Assembly: GCA_016192425.1 (NCBI GenBank)
Contig: JACPUE010000004.1
Span: 143,492 to 207,491 of the forward strand
Length of the DNA stretch: 64,000 nt
Direction of reading: 5' to 3'
From: Burkholderiales bacterium
Lineage (GTDB): Bacteria > Pseudomonadota > Gammaproteobacteria > Burkholderiales > Burkholderiaceae_C
Part shown: piece after piece, positions 52,136-61,348 of the stretch
How positions within the stretch are numbered: the first letter of the stretch is position 1
Layout: each line of letters starts with the position of its first letter
Notes under the pieces: generated by a model
The model's database searches: none
Told to the model about the DNA's origin: nothing
The model's input: the letters and a program-made list of their open reading frames with translations, nothing else
Position numbers and translations under genes: made by a program

Positions 52136-54544
52136 TTATGTACCCGGCCGGTTCTTTCCCTGCTGCAGCTTGGCAAACGCCGAGGCCATGGCGCCCTGGG
52201 GCGCGGGTTCGTTGTATCGGCGCGACTGGGCCTGGCCCCGGCCTGCGCTTTCAAAGCGGTTCTCGCGCGGCCCGTCGCGGCGCGCGGGGGCGGCGTCCAG
52301 CTTCATGGTCAGGCTGATGCGTTTGCGCGGCGCGTCTACCTCCAGCACCTTGACCTTGACGATGTCGCCGGTCTTGACGACCTCGCGCGCATCGCCCACA
52401 AACTTGTGCGCCAGCTGGCTGACGTGCACCAGCCCGTCCTGGTGCACGCCCAGATCCACAAAGGCGCCGAACTGGGCGACGTTGCTCACCGTGCCCTCCA
52501 GCACCATGCCTTCCTTGAGGTCGGCAATGTCTTCCACGCCTTCGTTGAAGCGCGCCACCTTGAAGTCGGGGCGCGGGTCGCGGCCGGGTTTTTCCAGCTC
52601 GCCGAGGATGTCCTTGACCGTGATGGTGCCGAACTTCTCGTTGGCGAACAGTTCGGGCTTGAGGGTCTTGAGCATCTCGGCGCGGCCCATCAGTTCGGCC
52701 ACGGGCTTGCCGGTCTTGGCGATGATCTGCTCCACCACCGCGTAGGTTTCGGGGTGCACGCCGGTCATGTCCAGCGGGTTGTCGCCGCCGCGGATGCGCA
52801 GAAAGCCCGCCGCCTGCTCGAAGGTCTTGGCGCCCAGGCCTGACACGTCCATGAGCTGCTTGCGGTTTTTGAATGCGCCGTTCTGCTCGCGCCAGCGCAC
52901 CACGGCCTTGGCCACGCTGGGCGAGAGGCCCGACACGCGCGAGAGCAGCGGCGCGCTGGCGGTGTTCAGGTCTACGCCCACGGAGTTGACGCAGTCTTCG
53001 ACCACCGCGTCCAGCGTGCGCGCCAGTTCGCTCTGGTTTACGTCGTGCTGGTACTGGCCCACGCCAATGCTCTTGGGGTCGATCTTGACCAGCTCGGCCA
53101 GCGGGTCCTGCAGGCGCCGCGCAATGCTGGCGGCGCCGCGCAGGCTCACGTCCACGTCGGGCATTTCCTGGCTGGCGTATTCGCTGGCCGAATAGACCGA
53201 GGCGCCGGCTTCGCTGACCACTATCTTTTCGATAGCTGCTTGCGCTTGCCCCGCCTGCCCTTGGGCCGCTTTTTGCCATAACTTGATGAGCTCGGCGGCG
53301 AGCTTGTCGGTCTCGCGGCTGGCGGTGCCGTTGCCGATGGCGATGAGCTGCACGCCGTGCTTTTCGACCAGGCGCGCCAGCGTGTGCAGGCTGCCGTCCC
53401 AGTCGCGGCGCGGCTCGTGGGGGTAGATGGTGGCGGTTTCGACGAGCTTGCCGGTGGCGTCCACCACGGCCACCTTCACGCCGGTGCGGATGCCGGGGTC
53501 CAGCCCCATCACCGCCTTGGTGCCCGCCGGGGCGGCCAGCAGCAGGTCGCGCAGGTTGTCGGCAAACACCTTGATGGCGACTTTCTCGGCCTCTTCGCGC
53601 AGGCGCGAGAACAGGTCGCGCTCGGTCGAGAGGCTGAGCTTGACGCGCCAGGTCCAGGCCACGCATTTGCGGATCAGGTCGTCGGCCTTGCGGCCTGCGT
53701 GGCTCCAGCCCAGGTGCAGGGCAATCTTGCCTTCGGCCAGGCTGGGCTGGCGCGGGTCGGGCTGGGATGCGGAATTCGCCTGCGGCTCAGGCAGCACCAG
53801 CTTGGCTTCCAGAATCTCCAGCGCCCGGCCCCGGAATACCGCCAGCGCCCGGTGCGAGGGCACGCGGCCAATGGGCTCGTCGTAGTCGAAGTAATCACGG
53901 AACTTGGCGACCTCGGGGTCGGCCTCGTTCTTGGACTCCACCTTCTTGCTGCGCAGCAGGCCCTCGGCCCACAGCCATTCGCGCAGCGCCTGCACGAGCT
54001 GCGGGTCTTCGGCCCAGCGCTCGGAGAGGATGTCGCGCACCCCGTCCAGCACGGCCAGGGGGGTGGAGAAGTCCGGCCCCGGCTTGCCGTCGTCCAGCAG
54101 CGTGGCGGGCTTGCAATAGGCCTGCGCCTCGGCCACCGGGTCCAGCGTGGGGTCGGCAAACAGCTTGTCGGCCAGCGGCTCGATGCCGAACTCGCGCGCA
54201 ATCTGGCCCTTGGTGCGGCGCTTTTGCTTGAAGGGCAGGTAGAGGTCTTCCAGCTCCTGCTTGGTGGGCGCGGCGGCAATCGCGGCGCGCAAGGCGTCGG
54301 TAAGCTTGCCCTGCTCGTCAATCGCCTTGAGCACGGCGGCGCGGCGCTCGTCCAACTCGCGCAGGTAGGACAGGCGCGCTTCGAGCTCGCGCAACTGGAT
54401 GTCGTCCAGCCCGCCGGTTGCCTCCTTGCGGTAGCGCGCGATGAAGGGCACGGTGGCCCCGCCGTCCAGCAAATCCACCGCAGCGCGGACCTGCGATTCC
54501 CCAATTTTGATTTCTGCGGCCAATTGCCGGATGATGCTCTGCAT
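52136..54544 (-). CDS. tex: Transcription accessory protein Tex
   Basis: An 802-residue RNA-binding protein. The N-terminal helical domain begins MQSIIRQLAAEIKIGESQVR and includes PFIARYRKEATGGLDD; the YqgF-like nuclease-fold domain is AVMGLDPGIRTGVKVAVVD; helix-hairpin-helix motifs are SVGVDLNTASAPLLSRVSGL; and the C-terminal S1 domain is GMVLEGTVSNVAQFGAFVDL. An Ala/Gln-rich segment (KAAQGQAGQAQAAIEKIVV) appears inserted where the family is shorter and coincides with a dispersed repeat (copy 8). ATG 54544 fits the family; upstream open frame is noise. Confidence 0.95.
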   Translation of the reverse strand: MQSIIRQLAAEIKIGESQVRAAVDLLDGGATVPFIARYRKEATGGLDDIQLRELEARLSYLRELDERRAAVLKAIDEQGKLTDALRAAIAAAPTKQELEDLYLPFKQKRRTKGQIAREFGIEPLADKLFADPTLDPVAEAQAYCKPATLLDDGKPGPDFSTPLAVLDGVRDILSERWAEDPQLVQALREWLWAEGLLRSKKVESKNEADPEVAKFRDYFDYDEPIGRVPSHRALAVFRGRALEILEAKLVLPEPQANSASQPDPRQPSLAEGKIALHLGWSHAGRKADDLIRKCVAWTWRVKLSLSTERDLFSRLREEAEKVAIKVFADNLRDLLLAAPAGTKAVMGLDPGIRTGVKVAVVDATGKLVETATIYPHEPRRDWDGSLHTLARLVEKHGVQLIAIGNGTASRETDKLAAELIKLWQKAAQGQAGQAQAAIEKIVVSEAGASVYSASEYASQEMPDVDVSLRGAASIARRLQDPLAELVKIDPKSIGVGQYQHDVNQSELARTLDAVVEDCVNSVGVDLNTASAPLLSRVSGLSPSVAKAVVRWREQNGAFKNRKQLMDVSGLGAKTFEQAAGFLRIRGGDNPLDMTGVHPETYAVVEQIIAKTGKPVAELMGRAEMLKTLKPELFANEKFGTITVKDILGELEKPGRDPRPDFKVARFNEGVEDIADLKEGMVLEGTVSNVAQFGAFVDLGVHQDGLVHVSQLAHKFVGDAREVVKTGDIVKVKVLEVDAPRKRISLTMKLDAAPARRDGPRENRFESAGRGQAQSRRYNEPAPQGAMASAFAKLQQGKNRPGT
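53219..53262 (-). repeat. Dispersed repeat-like insert inside tex, copy 8
   Basis: + strand reads ACTATCTTTTCGATAGCTGC, then TTGCGCTTGCCCCGCCTGCC: the CTAT/ATAG arms and TGCTTGCGCTTG block match copies 1 and 4. It encodes the Gln/Ala-rich segment of Tex in frame. Confidence 0.7.
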
Positions 54545-54650
54545 GAACCAAGGTCTGAAACACGAAGCGCGCGAGTTTGCCACAGCCGCGCCGCTGCCCT
54601 GCGTCACCTGGGCGCCCTGCCCTGCGGCCCACACCTGGCGCGCATGGCAC

Positions 54651-55250
54651 ATGGCCCAAGCGTGCGTGCTGGCACTGGCGGCCCTGGCCAGCGGCGCAGC
54701 CTGCGCGCAGCAAGACGAGGACAGCGACAGCCCGGACCCCGCCTCCACCGCTGCGCAAGCCCCGGTGCGCATGGAGGTGTCTGCCGACGGCACGCTGGTC
54801 ATCGACCCACGCTCCAAGGTCGCCTGGTCGCGCTGCCTGGAAGGCACGCGCTGGAACGGCAGCACCTGCGCCGGGCTGCCGCGCCTGCTCACCCGCGCCG
54901 AGGCCCAGGCCGTAGCGCAGGAACGCAGCCAGGCCGAGGGCGTGGCCTGGCGCCTGCCCCGCGCCACCGAGCTGCGCCACCTGGTGCAGCGCCGCGCCGT
55001 GCCGCCGGGGGTGGATTCGGCGCTGTTCCCTGCCTCGCCCGGCACCTGGCACTGGTCGGGCACCTCGCGCATCCACACCGGCGGCGTCAACATGTACAAC
55101 TATGGCAACGTGATGCAGGGCAGCACCGGCGGCATGGCCAACCGCATTGCCACGCGCCAGGGCTGGGCAGTGGACATGGGCAACGGCGACTCCGCCCCGG
55201 TGCACAAGGACAGCACCCTGCCGGTGCGGCTGGTGCGGCCTTACCCCTGA
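54651..55250 (+). CDS. DUF1566 (Lcl C-terminal domain) secreted protein
   Basis: A 199-residue protein with a short signal peptide (MAQACVLALAALASGAACAQ) and a DUF1566/Lcl-C domain: VIDPRSKVAWSRCLEGTRW, LLTRAEAQAVAQERSQAEG, WRLPRATELRHLV, TWHWSGTS and a final VRLVRPYP. These domains occur in secreted and adhesive proteins with C-type-lectin-like folds. An alternative start ATG 54543 would overlap the tex start codon; 54651 is chosen because it begins the signal peptide. Confidence 0.8.
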   Translation: MAQACVLALAALASGAACAQQDEDSDSPDPASTAAQAPVRMEVSADGTLVIDPRSKVAWSRCLEGTRWNGSTCAGLPRLLTRAEAQAVAQERSQAEGVAWRLPRATELRHLVQRRAVPPGVDSALFPASPGTWHWSGTSRIHTGGVNMYNYGNVMQGSTGGMANRIATRQGWAVDMGNGDSAPVHKDSTLPVRLVRPYP

Positions 55251-55276
55251 TGCAGCAGATGCGGGCCAGGGTTTGA

Positions 55277-58200
55277 TCAGCCTGCCCCGCCCACGGACGA
55301 CAGCGCCAGGCCTTGCGCCAGCAGCACCTCCAGGTCGGGCACGGGCACCGGGCGGCTGAACAGGTAGCCCTGCGCCTCATCGCACCCGGCACGGGCCAGA
55401 AAGGCGTGCTGCTCGGGCGTTTCCACGCCTTCGGCAATCACGGTGAGCTGCAGGCCGTGGCCCAGCTGGATGATGGCGCGCACGATGGATTCCCCGTCTG
55501 CCGAGCCCAGCATGTCGCGCACAAAGGACTGGTCGATCTTGAGCTTGTCCACCGCCAACTGCTTGAGGTAGGACAGGCTGGAATAGCCGGTTCCAAAGTC
55601 GTCGATGGAGAGCTTGACCCCCAGCGCCTTGAGGCCCTGCAGGGTCTTGATGGTTTCCTGCACATCCTGCAGCAGGATGGATTCGGTGAGTTCCAGCTCC
55701 AGCAGCGGCGGGCGCAGGCCGCTGCGCGCAAGCGCCTGCTGCACCAGCTCCAGCACATTGCCCCGCTTGAACTGCAGTGCAGACAGGTTGACTGCCACCA
55801 CAGGCGGCGCGGGCAGGCGGTCCTGCCAGATCCGGCCCTGGCGGCAGGCCTCGTGCAGCACCCATTGGCCCAGCTCCACGATGTGGCCGCTGCGCTCCGC
55901 CAGGGGGATGAAGCGCCCTGGGGGAATCAGCCCATCGGTGGGGTGCAGCCAGCGCACCAGGGCCTCCACCCCCACCAGGCGCCCGCTGCGCAGATCCAGC
56001 TGCGGCTGGTAGTGCAGCAAAAACTGCTGCTGCCGGATGGCATGGGACAGCGCCGCCGTCAGCTGCATCTGCTCCAGCATGCCGGCGTTCATGTCGCGTG
56101 CAAAAAACCGGTAGGTGTTGCGCCCTGCGTCCTTGGCGCTGACCAGCGCAGCATGGGCGTTCTTGAGCAAGGTTTCGAAATCGGCCCCATCCTCCGGATG
56201 CAGGCCTATGCCGATGGAGCACGACAGGCTGGCCGAGTGCCCGTCGACCTGCACGGGCTCGACCAGCGCCTCGCGAATGGTGTTGCCCACCACGACCACG
56301 GCAGCAGCGTCGTAGGCGCCCTTCAGCAGCACGACGAACTCGTCTCCGCTCAGGCGCGAAATGGTGGTGGACGGCGGCAGGCAGCGCTGCAGCCGCTCCA
56401 CCATGCACAGGATGACCTGGTCGCCCACGCTGTAGCCCAAGGTGTCGTTGATCTGCTTGAAGAAGTCCAGGTCGATGTAGAGCAGCACCACTTGTTCATG
56501 GTCGGCGCTGGCCAGTTGGGTGGCGTGCTCGAAACGGTCGCGCAGCAGCAGCCGGTTGGGCAGGTGCGTGAGCGGATCGAAGTTGGAGAGGAACTCCAGC
56601 CGCTGCTGCGCCGCTGCATGGGCCGTGCGCGTGCGCAGGGTGGTGATGCCAAAGGCCAGGTCATTGACCAGCTCCAGCAACAGTTCGATCTCGGCAGTAT
56701 CGAACGCATTGCTCTGGCCTGCATACAGCGCCAGCGCCCCCATCACCTGGGCATCGCAGATCAGGGGCAGCGCCAGCATGGATCGGTAACCGCATTCCAG
56801 GGCCAGCGCTCTGCGGGTTGCAATGCGCGCGTCGGTGGCAATGTCCTGTACCGCGCTGGGCTGGCCTGTGCGTATGCAGGTGCCCACCGGCCCCTGGGCG
56901 CTGGGTTCGTTGCCCCAGCTCAGGTGGATGCGGTCGAGGTAGCCTTGGTCGTCGCCATGCCGCGCCATGAGCTGCACCGACTTGGCCGCATCGTGCTGCA
57001 CGTAGCAGACCCAGGCCAGCAGGTAGCCTCCGCGCTCCACGCACAGGCGGCAAATTTCCTGCAGCAGCGCATCCTCTTTCTCGGCATGGACCAGCGCCAT
57101 GTTGCAGGCGCTGAGCAGCCGCAGGTCTCGGTTGGCACGCTCCAGCGCCTGCCGATCCAGCCATTGGCGGGTGATGTCCTGGATTGTTCCCAGGCTGCGC
57201 ACAGGCCGCCCCTGCCCGTCGTAAAAGGTGCGGGCGCGTGCCAACACATGGCGTACGGTGCCGTCAGGCTGGCACACACGGTGGTGCATTTCGTAGGGCT
57301 TCTGGCGCTGCACGGCGCGGCGGAGGGCGTCGATCACGCTGGCGCGGTCGTCGGGGTGGAGGGCCGCCACAAACGCCTCATAGGTCAGGCCGCTCCATCG
57401 CGCGGGGAGCCCGAAGATGTGCAGCGCTTCATCGGACCACACCAGCCGCTGCGTGGCATGGTCGTACTCCCAGTTGCCCAGCAGGGCGAGACGCTCGGCG
57501 TCTTCCAGGCGGTCGGTGCTCTTGCGCAGCTGCGCCTGTGTCTGCTGCTGGTCCTGGGCCATGCGCTGCAGCTTGGCCTGCGTTTCTGCCAGCCGCGCCA
57601 GCACGGTGCCCTGGGCGGCAGGCACGGCCTGGGCCGGCGCGCTGAAATCGCCCCGGCCCAGGCGGGTGATGCGGGCGTGCACTTCATCCACCCGCCCGCC
57701 CAAGACGGCGTCCAGCGCCCGGCTGGTGCGGTACAGCATGAACACCAGCGCCAGCCCCAGGGCCACACACAACCAGCGCAGCCACCGGGCCTGGCGCCGC
57801 GCCAGGGCAACGTTCTGGTTGATGCGCTCCATCACCCGCGCCTGGAACTGGTCGATCGGCTCCATGATGGCTGCCTTGGCCGCGAGGTAGGCATCGTCGA
57901 ACAGCACGGCCTGCGCACGGGCCTGCAGTTCTGCGGCGCCGGGCCCTTGCGCCTGGCGCCATTGCATGGCCTGGCGCTCGGTGCGGGTCAATTGGTCCGA
58001 AAGCGCCTTGGCGCGCGCAACCAAGGCAAATTCTTCGTCGGTGAAGCCTGCGGCGCTCATCAGCTCCAGCAAAGCCACTACGGGGCGCTGTTCCTGCGCC
58101 AGACGCTCTCCCAGAATCTGGCGGGTGAACGCGCGCGAGGTGTGCCGATCCTGCCAGGGCCTGAGCCCGTCGCGCACATCCAGCAGTTCCTCATAGGTGG

Positions 58201-58429
58201 CGGCATATTCGGGCTTGCCGGTGACCACGTACAGGCGTACGGCCTGCGTCAACGCATCGGACGAATGGCGCAGCTCATCGGCCAGCAAAATAGAGTGGTA
58301 GCGCTGGTCTGCCGCGGCGTCGGCGGCAGATTCCATGTGCACATAGGCCACAAACGCCCCCAGCATGCACGCGAGCACCAGCAAGGTGGCGGACACGTTG
58401 CGTTGGAATGGGGAGGATGTGTCGGCCAT
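55277..58429 (-). CDS. Membrane-bound GGDEF-EAL protein with PAS and GAF domains
   Basis: A 1050-residue cyclic-di-GMP signalling protein. Two membrane helices (~15-31 ATLLVLACMLGAFVAYV, ~215-235 LCVALGLALVFMLY) flank a helical periplasmic sensor, followed by HAMP-like, coiled coil, PAS (~320-430, LLGNWEYDHATQRLVWSDEA), GAF (~450-600), GGDEF (~600-760) and EAL (~800-1045) domains. The diguanylate cyclase signature reads SGDEF at ~694, so cyclase activity is uncertain. The phosphodiesterase signature is intact (VEALVRW at ~823, ELTESILL, IDDFGTGYSSLSYL, KIDQSFVRDM, AEGVET). It may chiefly degrade c-di-GMP. Confidence 0.92.
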   Translation of the reverse strand: MADTSSPFQRNVSATLLVLACMLGAFVAYVHMESAADAAADQRYHSILLADELRHSSDALTQAVRLYVVTGKPEYAATYEELLDVRDGLRPWQDRHTSRAFTRQILGERLAQEQRPVVALLELMSAAGFTDEEFALVARAKALSDQLTRTERQAMQWRQAQGPGAAELQARAQAVLFDDAYLAAKAAIMEPIDQFQARVMERINQNVALARRQARWLRWLCVALGLALVFMLYRTSRALDAVLGGRVDEVHARITRLGRGDFSAPAQAVPAAQGTVLARLAETQAKLQRMAQDQQQTQAQLRKSTDRLEDAERLALLGNWEYDHATQRLVWSDEALHIFGLPARWSGLTYEAFVAALHPDDRASVIDALRRAVQRQKPYEMHHRVCQPDGTVRHVLARARTFYDGQGRPVRSLGTIQDITRQWLDRQALERANRDLRLLSACNMALVHAEKEDALLQEICRLCVERGGYLLAWVCYVQHDAAKSVQLMARHGDDQGYLDRIHLSWGNEPSAQGPVGTCIRTGQPSAVQDIATDARIATRRALALECGYRSMLALPLICDAQVMGALALYAGQSNAFDTAEIELLLELVNDLAFGITTLRTRTAHAAAQQRLEFLSNFDPLTHLPNRLLLRDRFEHATQLASADHEQVVLLYIDLDFFKQINDTLGYSVGDQVILCMVERLQRCLPPSTTISRLSGDEFVVLLKGAYDAAAVVVVGNTIREALVEPVQVDGHSASLSCSIGIGLHPEDGADFETLLKNAHAALVSAKDAGRNTYRFFARDMNAGMLEQMQLTAALSHAIRQQQFLLHYQPQLDLRSGRLVGVEALVRWLHPTDGLIPPGRFIPLAERSGHIVELGQWVLHEACRQGRIWQDRLPAPPVVAVNLSALQFKRGNVLELVQQALARSGLRPPLLELELTESILLQDVQETIKTLQGLKALGVKLSIDDFGTGYSSLSYLKQLAVDKLKIDQSFVRDMLGSADGESIVRAIIQLGHGLQLTVIAEGVETPEQHAFLARAGCDEAQGYLFSRPVPVPDLEVLLAQGLALSSVGGAG

Positions 58430-58455
58430 GGGCACGCAGGGTTGCCGCCCATTCT

Positions 58456-58507
58456 AGGGCGTGTCATCATTCAATTCGCGTGGGGGAATTGAATGATGAC
58501 ACGCCCT
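58456..58507. repeat. Perfect 22-bp inverted repeat hairpin
   Basis: Arms 58456-58477 and 58486-58507 are perfect complements (AGGGCGTGTCATC... and ...GATGACACGCCCT) with an 8-base loop GCGTGGGG. There is no T tract. It begins 27 bases upstream of the GGDEF-EAL start codon. It could be fused terminal repeats of a lost insertion element, or an RNA control hairpin. Confidence 0.8.
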
Positions 58508-58646
58508 ACCCTGCACACCAGCGCGGACTGTGCACAGTGCGCCAACTGCGTGCCCCAAATGCAACACCGGGGGGCGCGGACTCTACGCAGGTCAAGGCCC
58601 CGGCGATGCAGCGGCACCGGCCTGAGGCATATTTGCCATTTGATTT

Positions 58647-59552
58647 TCAGCCCGCCCGCAATTGCGCGCGCAGTTGTTCCCCCAGCTCGGGCTTGTCGGC
58701 AAAGGGGTCGGTGGGGTTGCGCGCCTGCACGATGTCTTCCATGCGCGTGCGCACCGCGCCCAGGGCCTGGGGGTGGCTGAAGATGTAGAACTGCCCGGCG
58801 GCCACGGCGTCGAAGACTTTTTGCGCCACTTCGGCGGCGGTGACCTTGCCGCTGCTGACGGCCTTGGCGATCATGGCCTGGCCGATGAGCTGGCTGCGGG
58901 TGGGCTTGTCGGCTGCCAGGGCGCCGGGGCGGTTGCGGTGGCTGTCGTTGATGCCGGTGGGCACAAAGTACGGGCACAGCACGCTGGCGCCGACCTGGTC
59001 GCTCACGAGCGAGAGGTCCTGGTACAGCGTTTCGCTCAGGCTCACCACGGCGTGCTTGCTGACGTTGTACACGCCCATGTTGGGCGGGGTGAGCAGGCCG
59101 GCCATGCTGGCGGTGTTAACGATGTGGCCGTGCCAGGCGGGGTCTTTGCGGGCGGCCTCCAGCATCATGGGGGTGAACACGCGCACGCCGTGCACCACGC
59201 CCATGAGGTTGACGCCCAGCACCCATTCCCAGTCCTGCACGGAGTTTTCCCAGATCAGGCCGCCCGAGCCCACGCCCGCGTTGTTGAACACCAGGTGCGG
59301 CGCCCCAAAGCGCGCCAGCACGTCGGCGCCCAATTGCTCCATTTGCGCGGCGTTGGACACGTCCGCGCGGCAGGCCAGCACCTGGCTGCCCGCGGCGCGC
59401 ATTTCGGCGGCGGCGGCGTCCAGGGCGTCCTGCTGCACATCGACCAGCACCAGGTTCATGCCCAGCCGTGCGCCAATGCGCGCGCATTCCAGCCCGAAGC
59501 CCGAGCCCGCGCCGGTGAGAACGGCGGTCTTGCCTGCAAAGTTGTCGATCAT
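58647..59552 (-). CDS. Short-chain dehydrogenase/reductase
   Basis: A 301-residue SDR. It has the cofactor motif TGAGSGFGLECAR (TGxxxGxG), NNAGVGSGG, catalytic Ser in NTASMAGL and YNVSKHA for Tyr/Lys. The C-terminal extension after CPYFVPTGI is helical, as in the longer SDRs of lipid or aromatic metabolism. Part of a same-strand group with an MDR oxidoreductase, a thioesterase and another SDR, which suggests catabolism of some acyl compound; the substrate is unknown. Confidence 0.88.
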   Translation of the reverse strand: MIDNFAGKTAVLTGAGSGFGLECARIGARLGMNLVLVDVQQDALDAAAAEMRAAGSQVLACRADVSNAAQMEQLGADVLARFGAPHLVFNNAGVGSGGLIWENSVQDWEWVLGVNLMGVVHGVRVFTPMMLEAARKDPAWHGHIVNTASMAGLLTPPNMGVYNVSKHAVVSLSETLYQDLSLVSDQVGASVLCPYFVPTGINDSHRNRPGALAADKPTRSQLIGQAMIAKAVSSGKVTAAEVAQKVFDAVAAGQFYIFSHPQALGAVRTRMEDIVQARNPTDPFADKPELGEQLRAQLRAG

Positions 59553-59591
59553 GTGGGGGGGACTCCTTCAAATGTTTATCGGGGTGTTGCA

Positions 59592-60611
59592 TCAAACCAG
59601 CTTGACGAGCTGCTTGCCGAAGTTTTTGCCCTTGAGCATGCCCAGGAAGGCCTCGGGCGCAGCCGCCAGGCCCTGGGCCACGCTCTCGCGCGGGCGCAGC
59701 GTGCCGCTGCCCACGAGCTGGCCCAGCTCCTTGAGCGCATCGGGCCAGACCTCCATGTGCTCGCTGACGATGAAGCCTTCGACCTTCATGCGGTTGATGA
59801 GGATGAGCGCCGGGTTGGCCATGGACAGGGGCTGTCCGTCGTAGCCCGCGATCATTCCGCACACGGCGATGCGGCCAAACGCGTTCATGCGCAGCATCAC
59901 GGCGTCCATGATCCAGCCGCCGACGTTTTCAAAGTAGCCGTCGATGCCGTCGGGGCAGGCGTCCTTGAGCGCCTTGGCCAGCGAGCGCGTGTCGCCGTTG
60001 TGCGCCTTGTAATCGATGCAGGCGTCAAAGCCCAGCTCCTCGGTGGCGTAGCGGCATTTGTCGGCGCCGCCCGCAATGCCTACTGCGCGGCAGCCCCGGG
60101 CCTTGGCCAGCGCGGCAAAGGCGCTGCCCACGGCGCCGGTGGCGGCGCTCACCACCACGGTGTCGCCCGCCTTGGGCGCGATGATCTTGACCAGCCCGTA
60201 CCAGGCCGTGACGCCGGGCATGCCCACGGCGCCCAGGTAGTGCGACAGGGGCACATGGGTGGTGTCCACCTTGCGCAGCATGCCGGGCGTGTTGGCATCG
60301 ACCACGCTGTACTCTTGCCAGCCGCCCATGCCCACCACCTTGTCGCCCACGGCGTATTGGGGGTGGCGGCTCTCGGCCACCTCGCCCACGGTGCCGCCGA
60401 TCATCACTGCATCGAGCGGCTGGGCAGCGGCGTAGCTCTTGCTCTCGTTCATGCGGCCGCGCATGTAGGGGTCCAGGCTCAGGTAGTGGTGGCGCACCAG
60501 CACCTGGCCGTCCTGCAGCGCAGGCGTGTCGGTGCTGACGAGGCGGAAGTTCTCCGCCGTGGCTTCGCCCTGGGGGCGGCTGACAAGCAGAATCTGCTGG
60601 TTGTGCGGCAT
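59592..60611 (-). CDS. NADP-dependent MDR-family oxidoreductase (CurA/leukotriene B4 dehydrogenase-like)
   Basis: A 339-residue medium-chain reductase lacking zinc ligands, expected to reduce the double bond of enones with NADPH. It has LLVSRPQGEATAENFRLVS at the start, LDPYMRGRMNESKSYA, the nucleotide site VVSAATGAVGSAFAALAK, KCRYATEELGFDACIDYK and GYFENVGGWIMDAVM. It follows the SDR by a short gap on the same strand. Confidence 0.9.
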   Translation of the reverse strand: MPHNQQILLVSRPQGEATAENFRLVSTDTPALQDGQVLVRHHYLSLDPYMRGRMNESKSYAAAQPLDAVMIGGTVGEVAESRHPQYAVGDKVVGMGGWQEYSVVDANTPGMLRKVDTTHVPLSHYLGAVGMPGVTAWYGLVKIIAPKAGDTVVVSAATGAVGSAFAALAKARGCRAVGIAGGADKCRYATEELGFDACIDYKAHNGDTRSLAKALKDACPDGIDGYFENVGGWIMDAVMLRMNAFGRIAVCGMIAGYDGQPLSMANPALILINRMKVEGFIVSEHMEVWPDALKELGQLVGSGTLRPRESVAQGLAAAPEAFLGMLKGKNFGKQLVKLV

Positions 60612-60627
60612 GGCATTTCTCCTTTTG

Positions 60628-60680
60628 CTACTGTTTTGATAGCTGGCAGCGCTTTATCTACGGGCGCTGCAGCATTATTT
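60628..60680 (-). repeat. Dispersed GCTAT/ATAGC repeat, copy 9
   Basis: + strand reads TTGCTACTGTTTTGATAGC, TGGCAGCGCTTTATCTACGG, GCGCTGCAG then an ATTATTTTG tail. It contains both arms and the AGCGC/GCGCT block. It lies between the thioesterase gene and the MDR gene. Confidence 0.85.
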
Positions 60681-60693
60681 TGTTTGAAACCCG

Positions 60694-61134
60694 TCAATCG
60701 GTGGGCACGGCCTTGAGCGCATGCACCTGGCGCCCATCCACCGGCAGGCGGCGCACCACCTTGAAGGTGCCCGTGGCCTGGCAGCACAGGCGCCCCTGCG
60801 CGTCGTGCACGGTGGCCTCGGTGAAGGCCAGCGTGGCCGTGCGGTGCAGCAGGCGCCCGCGCGCCACCAGCGGGCCCCGGGCGGGCTGCATGAAGCTGGT
60901 TTTCATCTCGACGGTGACCACGCCCATCTCGGGCGCATGGCTGCGCGCAGCGGTGGCCATGGCCACGTCCAGCAGCGTCATCAGCGCGCCGCCATGGGTC
61001 ACGTCAAACGAGTTGTGGTGCTCCGGCCGCGCCGCGTAGCGCAGCTCGGACTCCCCCGCCTCCATGCGGTGCAGGGTGAAGCCCAGGTGCTCCACAAACG
61101 GAATGTGTACGCCAAAGCCGATGGTTTCTGTCAT
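60694..61134 (-). CDS. PaaI-family hotdog thioesterase
   Basis: A 146-residue acyl-CoA thioesterase. It begins with the family pattern GFGVHIPFVEHLGFTLHRME, then the active-site region HHNSFDVTHGGALMTLLDVAM with the conserved Asp/Thr-His-Gly-Gly, and VTVEMKTSFMQPARGPLVARG. It probably hydrolyses a CoA ester in the pathway served by the flanking oxidoreductases. Confidence 0.88.
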   Translation of the reverse strand: MTETIGFGVHIPFVEHLGFTLHRMEAGESELRYAARPEHHNSFDVTHGGALMTLLDVAMATAARSHAPEMGVVTVEMKTSFMQPARGPLVARGRLLHRTATLAFTEATVHDAQGRLCCQATGTFKVVRRLPVDGRQVHALKAVPTD

Positions 61135-61218
61135 TTCCGGTTTTCCACTGCGTCAAGCCCAACCCACACTGTGTGCAACTGGCGCGCCCCAGGGCCGCCC
61201 CGCCCATGCCGTATGACA

Positions 61219-61343
61219 TGGGCGCACCCCAGACCAGGGCTCCCGCGCAAGGGCCGCCCCGCCGCGCCGGGAGCGTCCCCCTGCCCGCAGCGCGCAGCGC
61301 TGCGAGAGCGGGGGGAAGGCGCAAAGCGCCACAGGGGGGTGCA
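61219..61343 (-). repeat. Dispersed GC-rich ~120-bp repeat, copy B
   Basis: On the minus strand: CACCCCCCTGTGGCGCTTTG, CGCCTTCCCCCCGCTCTCG, CAGCGCTGCGCGCTGCGGGC, GCGGCGGGGCGGCCCTTGCG. The same blocks in the same order follow mmsA at 7383-7505. It lies between the SDR and thioesterase genes. Confidence 0.8.
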
Positions 61344-61348
61344 CCGAA

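Noticed and set aside
52136..55099. A 987-residue version of Tex
   Set aside because: The extra N-terminal ~185 residues are antisense to the DUF1566 gene; Tex begins at MQSIIRQ (54544).
55313..58492. A 1059-codon open frame on the + strand
   Set aside because: It is antisense to the GGDEF-EAL gene, low-complexity (rich in His, Gln, Arg, Ala) and arises from high GC content.
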